Notes: a model not told the origin generated them from the letters alone. Counted from the first letter of the stretch, positions 32,167 through 41,066 are shown. The stretch is DNA of 64,000 nt from Leifsonia sp. ku-ls (GCA_003367665.1 QKXI01000005.1:1-64000); one strand, 5' to 3'. Numbers and translations are program-made.

Positions 32167-33867
32167 GTGAAACGGGCCTCTCTGCTGCGAACGATGATGG
32201 TCGGCACCCTGATGGCCGCCGCCGTCATCGCGTCAAGCATCCTGAGCGCTCCACCGGCTCACGCAGCAACCTGTGGTGATGCGGCCTGCACCGGCATCCC
32301 GTCCGATCGCGTGGGCGCGGCGAAGCTCCTGATGAGCTTCACGCAAGGGGCCCCCGGGGTCCCGAAGCTCACGGGGCTCTATTCGGGAATCATCCCGACC
32401 ATTCGCGACATCGCCTCCGGAGCAACGACACCCGGCTCACGGTGCGACGTCGATGTCCGATCCCTGCAGCTCGTGGCCATCGTGGCCAAGAAGTACGGCT
32501 CCGTCCAGCTGAACGACCTCAACCGCAACTGCGCGGGCGACCCAGAGGCGACCTGCGATGGAAGAACGATCCCTGTCAGCCCCGTGCACTGCGTCGAGAA
32601 GCTGTCTCCTCCGCAGGGCATCGACTTCGGGACGATCGGGGGCCTGGGGTCGCCTTCGGCCGGATACTCGCAGGCCCTCCTGGGTTTCCTGTCTCAGATC
32701 GTGCCCTCCGGCTCACGGGCGGAAACCAATTGCGAGAGCGCCGACTATCAGAACATCTCGCGCTTCGCGGCCACCGGGTGTCACCATCAGCACATCGACT
32801 TCCTCTTCTCGGGAGGCGCGCAGCTCACCATTCCGGCCAGCGGAACACCCGCTGTCTCGCCCGTCCCGTCCCCTGCCTCGATCGCGACAGCGGATGGGCA
32901 CATCCAGACGTTCCGGACGGTGGGCGGGCAGGTCGTCCAGAATTGGTATGACCCGGCGACGGGAGGCCGTGGCGCACCGATCGGACTCAGCCCGGGCCCG
33001 GGCGTCGTTGGATCCGCTGTCGTCGTTCAACGGCCCGGCACCCGTGTGATCGACGTCTTCTTCCGCGGAGGGGACAACCAGCTGTGGACGACCTGGTACG
33101 ACTGGGGCACCGGTGCGATCGGCGGCGCGGTCGGCGTCGCGGGGGCCACGATCACGTCGGATCCGACGATCACGGCCACCCCAGACGGTCATGTCCAGCT
33201 GTTCGCCCTCAACGGAGGCACCATCCACCAAGGCTGGTACGAACCGGCCACCGGCCGATACGGCGGCTGGCGCGCCCTCGTCTCGGGCCCGGGAGCCGTC
33301 GGCCGGATCGCCGCAACGCCTCGAACCGGGACACAGGTCGTCGACCTGTTCTTCCGCGGCGCCGACAACCAGCTGTGGACGAACTGGTACAACTGGGGCA
33401 CCGGCGCTTCCGGGGGTGGGAACGCCATCCCTGGAGCGACGTTCGGTGCCGATCCGGCGGTCTCGGCCACGTCCGACGGTCACGTTCAGCTCTTCGCCGT
33501 CAACGCGACCACCGTCTACCAGGGCTGGTACGAACCGGCCACCGGGCAGTACGGCGGCTGGCGCGCGCTCGTTTCCGGACCCGGGGCCGTCGGCCGCATC
33601 GCCGCGACGCCCCGGGCCGGGACCCAGGTCATCGACGTCGTCTTCCGCGGCGCCGACAACCAGATGTGGACCAATTGGTACAACTGGGGCACCGGCGGGT
33701 CCGGAGGCGGAAACGGCATCCCGGGAGCCACGTTCAGCTCCGATCCGACGGTCGTGGCGACCACGGATGGAAACCTGCAGATCTTCGCCACCATCGACGG
33801 AGCCATCCGACAGAACTGGTTCAGCACGGCCAAGGCGACGTTCGGCGGATGGATCACCCTGCCCTGA
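32167..33867 (+). CDS. secreted LAS/M15-like domain protein with seven-bladed propeller (type B)
   Basis: A 566-residue exported protein. A signal peptide ends AHA (residue 33). The N-domain (34-240) shares with the type-A protein CxxxxCTGxP, KYGSVQLNDLNRNC, VHCV...GID, PSGSRA, NISRFA and GCHHQHID. The C-terminal part (about 245-566) has seven alternating blades of about 48 residues, GHVQLFA..QGWYEPATG and FFRGADNQLWTNWYNWGTG, resembling PLL-type sugar-binding propellers. The repeats are unrelated to the type-A blades. GTG 32167 has only a weak ribosome site. A wall-targeted peptidase or hydrolase with sugar recognition is plausible but unproven. Confidence 0.8.
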   Translation: MKRASLLRTMMVGTLMAAAVIASSILSAPPAHAATCGDAACTGIPSDRVGAAKLLMSFTQGAPGVPKLTGLYSGIIPTIRDIASGATTPGSRCDVDVRSLQLVAIVAKKYGSVQLNDLNRNCAGDPEATCDGRTIPVSPVHCVEKLSPPQGIDFGTIGGLGSPSAGYSQALLGFLSQIVPSGSRAETNCESADYQNISRFAATGCHHQHIDFLFSGGAQLTIPASGTPAVSPVPSPASIATADGHIQTFRTVGGQVVQNWYDPATGGRGAPIGLSPGPGVVGSAVVVQRPGTRVIDVFFRGGDNQLWTTWYDWGTGAIGGAVGVAGATITSDPTITATPDGHVQLFALNGGTIHQGWYEPATGRYGGWRALVSGPGAVGRIAATPRTGTQVVDLFFRGADNQLWTNWYNWGTGASGGGNAIPGATFGADPAVSATSDGHVQLFAVNATTVYQGWYEPATGQYGGWRALVSGPGAVGRIAATPRAGTQVIDVVFRGADNQMWTNWYNWGTGGSGGGNGIPGATFSSDPTVVATTDGNLQIFATIDGAIRQNWFSTAKATFGGWITLP

Positions 33868-33885
33868 TCGGACACCGTCCTTCCG

Positions 33886-33902
33886 GCGAGCGTCGCGCTC
33901 GC
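33886..33902 (+). terminator. short hairpin after the type-B propeller gene
   Basis: GCGAGCG-TCG-CGCTCGC, a perfect 7-bp stem, 19 bp after the stop and before the 14-bp repeat array. Weak but well placed. Confidence 0.4.
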
Positions 33903-33908
33903 GAGCGC

Positions 33909-33964
33909 CACGCCTCCCGCGTCACGCCTCCCGCGTCACGCCTCCCGCGTCACGCCTCCCGAGT
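33909..33964. repeat. 14-bp tandem repeat overlapping the end of an aldo-keto reductase gene
   Basis: Unit CACGCCTCCCGCGT, four copies, the last reading CACGCCTCCCGAGT. The last copy encodes the C-terminal residues and stop of the minus-strand aldo-keto reductase. Each unit carries a copy of that stop codon context, so the array looks like stepwise duplication of the gene's 3' end. Confidence 0.9.
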
Positions 33965-34960
33965 CTTCGGCGACCGCGTCGCCGTGTGCGACGGGTCGCG
34001 CTCGACGACGTCGCCGAGCACCTCGTCGATGCGGCCGAGCAGCTCGGCGGGGATCGTGACGCCGGAGGCCTTCACGTTCTCCACCACCTGCTCCGGGCGG
34101 GACGCGCCGATGATCGCGGTCGCGACGTTGTCGTTCTGCAGCACCCAGGCCACGGCGAGCTGCGCCGGGGTGAGGTCGAGCTCCTGCGCGATCGGGGTCA
34201 GCTCCTGCACACGCGTCAGCACGTCGTCCGTCAGCCAGCGCTTGACCGCCCCGGCGCCGCCCTTCTCGTCGGTCGCGCGGCTGCCCTCGGGGAGCGGCGC
34301 GCCCGGCTTGTACTTGCCGCTCAGCACGCCCTGGGCGACCGGCGACCAGACCACCTGCGAGATGCCGAGCTCCTTCGAGGTCGGCACTACCTCGGCCTCG
34401 ATCACGCGCCACAGCGCCGAGTACTCCGGCTGGTTCGAGATGAGCTGGATGCCGAGTTCCTTCGCCAGCGCGTGTCCCGCGCGCAGCTGGTCGGCCGTCC
34501 ATTCGCTGACGCCGATGTACAGCGCCTTGCCCTGGCGCACCACGTCCGCGAACGCCTGCATGGTCTCCTCGAGCGGCGTCTCGACGTCGAAGCGGTGCGC
34601 CTGGTAGAGGTCGACGTAGTCGGTCTGGAGGCGCTGCAGCGAGCCGTCGATCGACTCCAGGATGTGCTTGCGCGACAGCCCGACGTCGTTGTGGCCCTTC
34701 GGCCCGGTCGGACCGAACACCTTGGTGAAGATCTCCAGCGACTGCCGGCGCTCGCCCTTCAGCGCCTCGCCGAGCACCGACTCGGCGACCGTGTTCGCGT
34801 AGACGTCGGCGGTGTCGAAGGTGGTGATGCCGGAGTCGAGCGCCGCGCGCACGCACGCGGTCGCGGTGTCGTTCTCCACCTGCGAGCCGTGCGTCAACCA
34901 GTTCCCGTAGGTGATCTCGGAGATCTTGAAGCCGGAGTTCCCGAGGTATCTGAACTGCAC
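33950..34960 (-). CDS. aldo/keto reductase
   Basis: A 336-residue NADPH-dependent oxidoreductase with a TIM barrel. Catalytic residues are Asp and Tyr in TFDTADVYANTVAE, Lys in IFTKVFGP, and His in YQAHRFD. The cofactor-binding end is AIIGASRPEQVVEN. It is closest to the AKR group containing YghZ and potassium-channel beta-subunit-like proteins. GTG 34960 has AAAGGG upstream. It is a single gene with its stop codon inside the 14-bp repeat array. The physiological carbonyl substrate cannot be inferred. Confidence 0.93.
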   Translation of the reverse strand: MQFRYLGNSGFKISEITYGNWLTHGSQVENDTATACVRAALDSGITTFDTADVYANTVAESVLGEALKGERRQSLEIFTKVFGPTGPKGHNDVGLSRKHILESIDGSLQRLQTDYVDLYQAHRFDVETPLEETMQAFADVVRQGKALYIGVSEWTADQLRAGHALAKELGIQLISNQPEYSALWRVIEAEVVPTSKELGISQVVWSPVAQGVLSGKYKPGAPLPEGSRATDEKGGAGAVKRWLTDDVLTRVQELTPIAQELDLTPAQLAVAWVLQNDNVATAIIGASRPEQVVENVKASGVTIPAELLGRIDEVLGDVVERDPSHTATRSPKTREA

Positions 34961-35119
34961 AGTCGTTCCCTTTCGTACGTGGTCTGCACGCGATCGTAGA
35001 CGCGCACCCGCTCAGCACTCCAACAGGGGATCCCTCTCGGATTGTGCGCCGGCGTGGATCAATCCGTTCATCCGGTCCGCGTACACTCCGGGCATCGACA
35101 CCGGCGACCGGGAGGGACC

Positions 35120-36028
35120 ATGGCCGACGAGCTGCCAACGAGCGACCTGCGCGAGTACATCGAGCACCTGCGATCGACGGGGTACACCGTCCAGGGCGGC
35201 CACACCCCCGACCCCGACCTGATCGACCCGGAGGGCAACCCGGTCTACACCTGGCAGGAAGGCTACCCGTACGACGAGCGGATGACGCGCGAGGAGTACG
35301 AGCTGGAGAAGTACCAGCTGCAGGTCGAGCTGCTGAAGTTCCAGTACTGGCTGGAGGACAACGACCGTCGCGCCGTGATCGTGTTCGAGGGCCGCGACGC
35401 GGCGGGCAAGGGCGGGACGATCAAGCGATTCACGGAGCACCTCAATCCGCGCACCTCCCGCGTGGTCGCGCTCTCGAAGCCCAGCGACCGCGAACGCGGC
35501 CAGTGGTACTTCCAGCGCTACGTGCAGCACCTGCCGACGTCCGGCGAGATCGTCATGTTCGACCGGTCCTGGTACAACCGGGCCAACGTCGAGCGGGTGA
35601 TGGGGTTCTGCACGGACGAGGAGTACGAGACCTTCATGGCGCAGGCGCCCGCGTTCGAGAAGATGCTCGTCGACTCCGGCATCCACCTCACGAAGTTCTG
35701 GTTCTCGGTCTCACGCACCGAGCAGCGCACCCGGTTCGCGATGCGGCAGCTCGATCCGGTGCGCCGCTGGAAGCTGTCGCCGATGGACATCGCGTCGCTG
35801 GACAGGTGGGACGAGTACACCGCGGCGAAGGAGGAGATGTTCCGCCGCACCGACAAGCGCCATGCGCCCTGGACGATCGTGCGCTCCAACGACAAGAAGC
35901 GCGCCCGCGTCAACGCCATGCGGCACTTCCTGAGCCAGTTCGACTACGAGGGGAAGGACCCGTCCGTGGCCAAACGGCCGGACCCGCTCATCGTGATGCG
36001 CGGGAAGCGGCTCGACGCGGACGAGTGA
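35120..36028 (+). CDS. ppk2: polyphosphate kinase 2
   Basis: A 302-residue PPK2 enzyme that phosphorylates a nucleoside diphosphate or monophosphate using inorganic polyphosphate. Walker A is FEGRDAAGKGGTIKR (about residues 94-108), Walker B is MFDRSWYNRANVE, and the lid region follows with SRTEQRTRF. Single-domain length suits class I. ATG 35120 has GGGAGGG upstream. It is monocistronic and followed by a strong hairpin shared with the convergent GH3 gene. Confidence 0.95.
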   Translation: MADELPTSDLREYIEHLRSTGYTVQGGHTPDPDLIDPEGNPVYTWQEGYPYDERMTREEYELEKYQLQVELLKFQYWLEDNDRRAVIVFEGRDAAGKGGTIKRFTEHLNPRTSRVVALSKPSDRERGQWYFQRYVQHLPTSGEIVMFDRSWYNRANVERVMGFCTDEEYETFMAQAPAFEKMLVDSGIHLTKFWFSVSRTEQRTRFAMRQLDPVRRWKLSPMDIASLDRWDEYTAAKEEMFRRTDKRHAPWTIVRSNDKKRARVNAMRHFLSQFDYEGKDPSVAKRPDPLIVMRGKRLDADE

Positions 36029-36033
36029 CCGGT

Positions 36034-36065
36034 CCGCCGGCCCCGCTCGCGTGCGGGGCCGGCGG
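36034..36065. terminator. bidirectional terminator between ppk2 and GH3
   Basis: A perfect 13-bp stem (CCGCCGGCCCCGC / GCGGGGCCGGCGG) with a 6-nt loop, 5 bp past the ppk2 stop and 13 bp from the GH3 stop. Confidence 0.85.
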
Positions 36066-36078
36066 GCCGGACGTGCGA

Positions 36079-37851
36079 CTAGTACCCGAGGCCGTCGCCG
36101 AACCGGAACAGCGGCTCGGCGGTGTCGAACGGCACGTCCGGACGCGACGCCTCCACCGCGGCCATCGAGCGGGGCAGGTCGAACGGCAGCCGTCCCCGCG
36201 GCGCGAAGCGGCCGGTCAGCACGTCGAGCAGGGCCTCGGCGCTGGCGCCCCAGTTCACCGTGACGGCGGTGGCCGCCTCCACGATCGGCTCCAGGATGGC
36301 CGGCCGGTCGGCGTACACGTCGACCACCGTCGGCGCGTGGCTGGCGAGCTCGCGCACGTGCTCCACCACCTCCGCCGGGAACTCCAGGCTGCCGGAGTGG
36401 AACAGGCTCTCGAAGACCGTCGGCCGCTCCTCGTACGGCGCCTGCAGCCGCACCACGATCACGTCGGCCTCCTCCGGCGACGCCACGGCCCGGCCGTACG
36501 CCTCCGCACGGGACGGGTCGATGCCCTCCACGTACAGCGTGGCGCCGTCGCGCAGCGGCAGCAGCGGCGCACCCTCTCCGCCGTTGGTGAGCAGCGTGAT
36601 GGACGCGCGCTGCGCCCACTCCCCCGCCGCCCGGAAGTCGTCCCGGCCGACGACGGCGTCCGCCGCCTCCGCGTCGACCAGCGCCGACTCGAACAGCCCG
36701 AGCTCGAACTTCTCCCGCAGGATGCGACGCGCCGACCGGTCGAGCCGCTCCTCGCCGATCTCGCCGGACTGGACCAGCTCGATCAGCAGCTCCGGGCACG
36801 CCTCGCCGCCGAACTGGTCGGCGCCCGCGTCCAGCACCTTCTTCATGCGCTCGCGCGGGGTCAGGTGCTCGACACCCCAGGCGCGCGCCGGGAACGGCTG
36901 GCCGAAGATCTCCGCGTCGGTCAGGAGCCCCCAGTCGGTGCAGACGACGCCGTCGAAGCCGAGTCGCTCGCGCAGGAGCCCGGTGATGACCGACTTGTTG
37001 AAGCCGAAGCCGACCTCCTCGTAGGAGGTGCCGACCGGCATCCCGTAGTACGGCATCATCTGGCGGGTGCCCGCCGCGATCAGCTCCTCGAACGGCTTCA
37101 GGTGCAGCTCGAACGCGTCGCCCGGGTAGACCTGCTCGCGGCCGTGCGCGAAGTGCGGGTCCTCGCCGTCCTTCTGCGGTCCACCGCCCGGGAAGTGCTT
37201 GGTCATGGTCGACACCGAACCGGGGCCGAACGAGGCGCCCTGGAAGCCGCGCACGTACGCGGCGCCGAGGCGTCCGGTCAGCTCGGCGTCCTCGCCGAAG
37301 GTCGCGACCTGGCGCGACCAGCGTGGCTCCGTGGCGAGGTCGACCTGCGGGTGTAGCGCGACGCGCAGGCCGACGGCGACATACTCCTGCCTGGCGATGT
37401 CGGCGAACCGCTCCACGGTCTCCTCGTCGCGGATCGCGGCCAGCCCGAGCGGCTCCGGCCACTGCGAGAACGGGCCGGACAGCATCGCGGTGCCGGGATT
37501 GTCGGTGAACGAATGCCGCGGGTCGGTCGACAGCGTCACCGGGATGCCCAGGCGGGTGGACGCGGCCAGCCGTTGCAGCGCGTTGTGCCACTCCGCGATC
37601 TCCCGGCCGGTGGGGGCGCCGCCGATCAGGTTGAAGTGGGTCATGTGCCTGCGCTCGACGTAGTCGACCGCCGACGGGGTCGAGAAGACCGCGTTGGGCT
37701 CGGTGAGCTCCCCCATGCCGATCATGGTGTGGAAGAACAGGCCGACCTTCTCCTCCAGCGTCATCTCGCCGAGCAGCAGCTCGACGCGCTCGGCGACGGG
37801 CAGCTCGTGGTCGAGCCAGGGGCGGCTCGTGATGGTGTCGACGGACGTCAT
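36079..37851 (-). CDS. glycoside hydrolase family 3 (beta-glucosidase-like)
   Basis: A 590-residue cytoplasmic GH3. The N-terminal barrel contains TKHFPGGGPQ (KH(F)GG motif) and VVCTDWG, whose Asp is the nucleophile (about residue 305). The second alpha/beta domain follows, ending FRFGDGLGY. No signal peptide. ATG 37851 overlaps the MFS transporter stop by 4 bp and has AAGGGAG upstream. Together they form a two-gene operon for uptake and hydrolysis of a beta-glucoside or beta-xyloside, under the divergent double-TetR regulator. Confidence 0.93.
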   Translation of the reverse strand: MTSVDTITSRPWLDHELPVAERVELLLGEMTLEEKVGLFFHTMIGMGELTEPNAVFSTPSAVDYVERRHMTHFNLIGGAPTGREIAEWHNALQRLAASTRLGIPVTLSTDPRHSFTDNPGTAMLSGPFSQWPEPLGLAAIRDEETVERFADIARQEYVAVGLRVALHPQVDLATEPRWSRQVATFGEDAELTGRLGAAYVRGFQGASFGPGSVSTMTKHFPGGGPQKDGEDPHFAHGREQVYPGDAFELHLKPFEELIAAGTRQMMPYYGMPVGTSYEEVGFGFNKSVITGLLRERLGFDGVVCTDWGLLTDAEIFGQPFPARAWGVEHLTPRERMKKVLDAGADQFGGEACPELLIELVQSGEIGEERLDRSARRILREKFELGLFESALVDAEAADAVVGRDDFRAAGEWAQRASITLLTNGGEGAPLLPLRDGATLYVEGIDPSRAEAYGRAVASPEEADVIVVRLQAPYEERPTVFESLFHSGSLEFPAEVVEHVRELASHAPTVVDVYADRPAILEPIVEAATAVTVNWGASAEALLDVLTGRFAPRGRLPFDLPRSMAAVEASRPDVPFDTAEPLFRFGDGLGY

Positions 37852-39152
37852 TTCACTCCCTTGATCCGGTAGACGAGCACGGCGCCGAGCAGGGCGATGA
37901 AGGCGCCGAAGAGGTACCACACCGAGTAGCCGCCGATCGCGGTCGCGGCGCCAAGGGCGATGACGGGCGGCGCGATCGCCGGGGCGATCGACTGCGGCAG
38001 GGCGTTGGCGATGTTGAGGACGCCGAGGTCCTTCGCGGTGTCGTCGGGGTTCGGCAGCACCTGCGTCGCGAGCGCGAGGTCGACGGAGAAGAAGGCGCCG
38101 GCGCCGAGGCCGATGATCGCCTGCGCCAGGATGACCAGGGCGACGCTCGGGGCGAAGGCGAGGATGACGAGACCGACGACCATGATGAGACCGGCGACGG
38201 CGACGAAGGGGCGCCGCTTGCCGATCCGGTCGGAGAGGAACCCGCCGATGGGGCTGGAGATCACCATCGCGACGGTCGAGGCGAGGTTCGCCAGCAGGAT
38301 CGTCGAGATCGCGCCCTGCTCGGTGAGCCGGAACTTCTCGGTCAGGTAGAACGGCAGGAAGGTGGCGATGCCGGCGTACCCGAACATCACGAAGAACTTG
38401 GTCAGCCAGGTCCAGCCGAAGTCGGGGTGCTTGCGCGGGTTGAACACGAACGACCCGAAGAACTGGCCGATCGTGAATCGCTGGCGCGGCTTCTCCGCCA
38501 GGCGTCGGTCCTTGAGCACCAGCACGAAGACGACGCAGAGCACCAGGGCGAGCAGGCCGGGGACGAGGAAGCGCAGGACGTCGTCGCCGATGAAGTTGAT
38601 CAGGAAGCTGCCGCCCAGGATAGCGAGCGGGGTCGTCACGCCGACGATGCCGGAGACCTTGCCGCGGCTGGGCGCGGGCACCTGGTCGGGCAGGGTGGCG
38701 TTCGCCGCTGCGAGCACCGCGTTGAAGGACGCCTGCGCCAGGCACCAGCCGATGAGCACGACCCAGAGGGAGGTCGCGGCGCCGACGAGCAGGAAGGCGC
38801 CGACGCCGACGATGCTGCCGCCGAGGATCCACGGCCGCCGCATCCCGAACCGCGACGAGGTGCGGTCGGAGAGGCGGCCCGCGAGCGGGTTGGCGACGAG
38901 CGCGAACAGCGCGCCGATGCCGAGGATCAGGCCGAGCTGGCCGGTCGCCTCCTCGGTGGAGGCGCTGAGGTGCTGCACCTTGAACGCCATCGAGACGAGC
39001 ACCGGCGTGAGGAGGGCGAGGAGGACGCCGAAGTTGACCGCGGCGAGGCCCGGCGTGTATCCGCGCGGGGTCTTGGCGGGCGTCGTCCCCGGTGTCTTGA
39101 TGCCCGTGGTGCCCGTGTATGCCGCGGTGGCCGCGGGAGACATCTCTGTCAT
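37848..39152 (-). CDS. MFS transporter (sugar-type)
   Basis: A 434-residue twelve-helix permease. The major-facilitator loop signature appears as NPLAGRLSDRTSSRFGMRRPW after helix 2 and again as SPIGGFLSDRIGKRRPF in the second half. The overall pattern resembles sugar:cation symporters. The start is ATG 39152 with AAAGGA upstream; ATG 39143 is a weaker alternative. First gene of the operon with GH3, preceded by the twin operators at 39212-39247. Confidence 0.92.
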   Translation of the reverse strand: MTEMSPAATAAYTGTTGIKTPGTTPAKTPRGYTPGLAAVNFGVLLALLTPVLVSMAFKVQHLSASTEEATGQLGLILGIGALFALVANPLAGRLSDRTSSRFGMRRPWILGGSIVGVGAFLLVGAATSLWVVLIGWCLAQASFNAVLAAANATLPDQVPAPSRGKVSGIVGVTTPLAILGGSFLINFIGDDVLRFLVPGLLALVLCVVFVLVLKDRRLAEKPRQRFTIGQFFGSFVFNPRKHPDFGWTWLTKFFVMFGYAGIATFLPFYLTEKFRLTEQGAISTILLANLASTVAMVISSPIGGFLSDRIGKRRPFVAVAGLIMVVGLVILAFAPSVALVILAQAIIGLGAGAFFSVDLALATQVLPNPDDTAKDLGVLNIANALPQSIAPAIAPPVIALGAATAIGGYSVWYLFGAFIALLGAVLVYRIKGVK

Positions 39153-39211
39153 TTCTCGAGTCCTTTCGTACCGTCCGCTTTGACGATGCGCGCCAGCATA
39201 CACAAAAAAGC

Positions 39212-39247
39212 GACCGCTTGGTAACTCAAATCAGACCGCGCGGTAAC
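39212..39247. promoter_or_regulatory. twin TetR operators in direct repeat
   Basis: GACCGCTTGGTAAC (39212-39225) and GACCGCGCGGTAAC (39234-39247) are direct copies 22 bp apart, start to start, about two helical turns. The second contains the perfect palindrome ACCGCGCGGT. They lie between the MFS/GH3 operon and the double-TetR gene. Confidence 0.75.
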
Positions 39248-39275
39248 CTGGCTACGATGGGGCGGGGAGGTGCAC

Positions 39276-40526
39276 GTGACATCGGTCATCGACGGGACGC
39301 GGTTCGCGCGCGCCGCGGCGACGCGTCAGGCGATCCTCGACGCGGCCGCCGAGCTGTTCCAGCGGCAGGGCTACCGGTTCGTCTCGCTGCGCGAGATCGC
39401 GGTGCGCGCAGGCATCTCGCATCCCGCGCTGCTCAAGCACTTCGCCGACAAGGAGCAGCTGCTCGCCGAGGTGGCGACGCGTTTCGACCGGGCGGCGTGC
39501 GCGGCGCACACCGCCGGGGCCACGCGCTCGTTCGCCGACGAGGCCAGGGCGGAGGACGCGCTGCCCGGTTACGTGCCGTTCCTGGCCGCGCTGACCGGAG
39601 AGGCGTCCGCCCCGGCGCATCCCCTGCACGCGTGGATGCGCGACCGTCTCGCCCGCGCCCTCGACGACCGCCGCACCGCGCTCCAGCAGGGGGCGCGGGA
39701 CCGGGTGGGCGCCGGGCGCGACCCGGCCGGAGAGGCGGTGCGGCTGACCGCCGCCTGGAGCGGGCTCCGGATGCTCTCCCGCTACCTTCCCGAGCGCGTC
39801 GACATCGGCGCGACCCTGGAGCGCCAGGAGGAGCTTCTCCGCCTCCCGCCCGGTCATCGCCCGGCCGGCGGCGCGCGGCCGGACGGTCCCGCGCCTCTCG
39901 CCCCGGCGATCCAGCCCCTGATCGACGAGGAGGAGGCGCCGGCTCCCGGGTACCGCTCCGGGAGGGCGCGCCGCGCGAAGATCGTGGCCGACGCCACCAC
40001 CCTGTTCGCGCGGGAGGGCTACGGCGACACGAGCCTGCTCGACATCGCCAACCGGGTCGGCGTCTCGAAGTCGGCGCTGTACCACCACTTCCCATCGAAG
40101 GACGCCCTGCTGCACGCGGTGCTGCGCGAACGCGACACGCGCATCGACGAGACCGTCGCCGCGTCACCGACGGCGACGGCCGCCGAGGTGCTCCGCGGCT
40201 TCGCCGACGGCGCCGCGGCGAACGAGCGCGACCAGCCCGGCCTGATCGAGCTGTACGCCGTCATCTCCTCGGAGGCGACGGTCGCCGACCACGCCGCCCA
40301 CCGCTACTTCGAACACCGCTTCAGCCGCGCGCTCGACGGTTTCGCGCGCCTCTTCGAGGCGGCCGCCGACGCCGGCGACCTGCCCTCGCACCGCGACCCC
40401 GCGCACGAGGCGCTCTGGGTGCTCGCGCTCTGGGACGGCCTCCAGTACCTCTGGCTGTACGACCACGACGGCGTCGACGTCGCCGGCGAGCTGCGCGCGC
40501 ACCTGGCCGACGTGCTCCCGGGCTGA
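39276..40526 (+). CDS. double TetR-family regulator (two fused TetR units)
   Basis: A 416-residue protein made of two complete TetR-like halves. The first helix-turn-helix is FVSLREIAVRAGISHPALLKHF (about residues 35-56). The second, after a proline-rich linker, is DTSLLDIANRVGVSKSALYHHF (about residues 255-276). Each is followed by its own helical domain. Most TetR proteins are about 200 residues with one HTH. The start is GTG 39276, 5 bp after GGGGAGG; GTG 39270 overlaps that site. It probably represses MFS-GH3 and itself through two operators spaced 22 bp apart. Confidence 0.9.
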   Translation: MTSVIDGTRFARAAATRQAILDAAAELFQRQGYRFVSLREIAVRAGISHPALLKHFADKEQLLAEVATRFDRAACAAHTAGATRSFADEARAEDALPGYVPFLAALTGEASAPAHPLHAWMRDRLARALDDRRTALQQGARDRVGAGRDPAGEAVRLTAAWSGLRMLSRYLPERVDIGATLERQEELLRLPPGHRPAGGARPDGPAPLAPAIQPLIDEEEAPAPGYRSGRARRAKIVADATTLFAREGYGDTSLLDIANRVGVSKSALYHHFPSKDALLHAVLRERDTRIDETVAASPTATAAEVLRGFADGAAANERDQPGLIELYAVISSEATVADHAAHRYFEHRFSRALDGFARLFEAAADAGDLPSHRDPAHEALWVLALWDGLQYLWLYDHDGVDVAGELRAHLADVLPG

Positions 40527-40572
40527 CCGCCGGGGGCTGCGCCGGTCGGCGCGGGTGGACTAGGGTCGCGGC

Positions 40573-40869
40573 ATGTGCAGGAACATCCGCTGCCTCCACA
40601 ACTTCGACCCGCCGACGACCGACGACGAGGTGCGGGAGGCCGCGCTCCAGTTCGTCCGCAAGGTGAGCGGCTCGACCCGCCCCTCCCGCGCCAATGCGGC
40701 CGCCTTCGATCAGGCGATCGACGAGATCGCCCAGGCCACGCGCCGGATGCTCGACCAGCTCGTCACCAACGCACCGCCGAAGAACCGCGAACTCGAAGCC
40801 GTCAAGGGCCGCGAACGCCACGAGAAGCGCATGGAGCGCGAGGTGAGGATCCGCACGGCGTCGGCGTGA
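40573..40869 (+). CDS. DUF2277 family protein
   Basis: A 98-residue conserved protein. It starts MCRNIRCLHNFDPPTTDDEV, the hallmark of DUF2277, then RKVSGSTRPSRANAAAF and a charged helical C-terminus ending RIRTASA. Function is unknown across the family. It is read in the same direction as the double-TetR gene, 46 bp after it. Confidence 0.92.
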   Translation: MCRNIRCLHNFDPPTTDDEVREAALQFVRKVSGSTRPSRANAAAFDQAIDEIAQATRRMLDQLVTNAPPKNRELEAVKGRERHEKRMEREVRIRTASA

Positions 40870-41040
40870 GTGACCGGGTCGGTCACCCGATGCCACATCG
40901 TGCCGAACCGCCCCCTCTCGGGGTCCGCACTCGCCTCCGCGGCGGCGACGCAGGACGCCGGGATCTTCTCGACGTCCCACGACGCCACCCAGTCGGCGAT
41001 CAACCAGTTCGACCACGTGAGCATCGCGTCGGCGCACTGA
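40870..41040 (+). pseudogene. possible gene remnant (C-terminal fragment)
   Basis: A 56-codon open frame starting in the hairpin GTGACC-GGGTC-GGTCAC and ending HDATQSAINQFDHVSIASAH-stop. Its codon use fits the host. The ending resembles C-termini of secreted beta-sandwich carbohydrate enzymes. There is no promoter or ribosome site of its own. It may be a remnant of a lost glycosidase gene; chance cannot be excluded. Confidence 0.3.
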
Positions 41041-41066
41041 CGGACCCCCGCCTTCTCACGTCCCTC

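Noticed and set aside
40710-41024. Minus-strand open frame covering the DUF2277 3' half and the following gap.
   Set aside because: It overlaps the clear DUF2277 gene and has no start signal or family resemblance.
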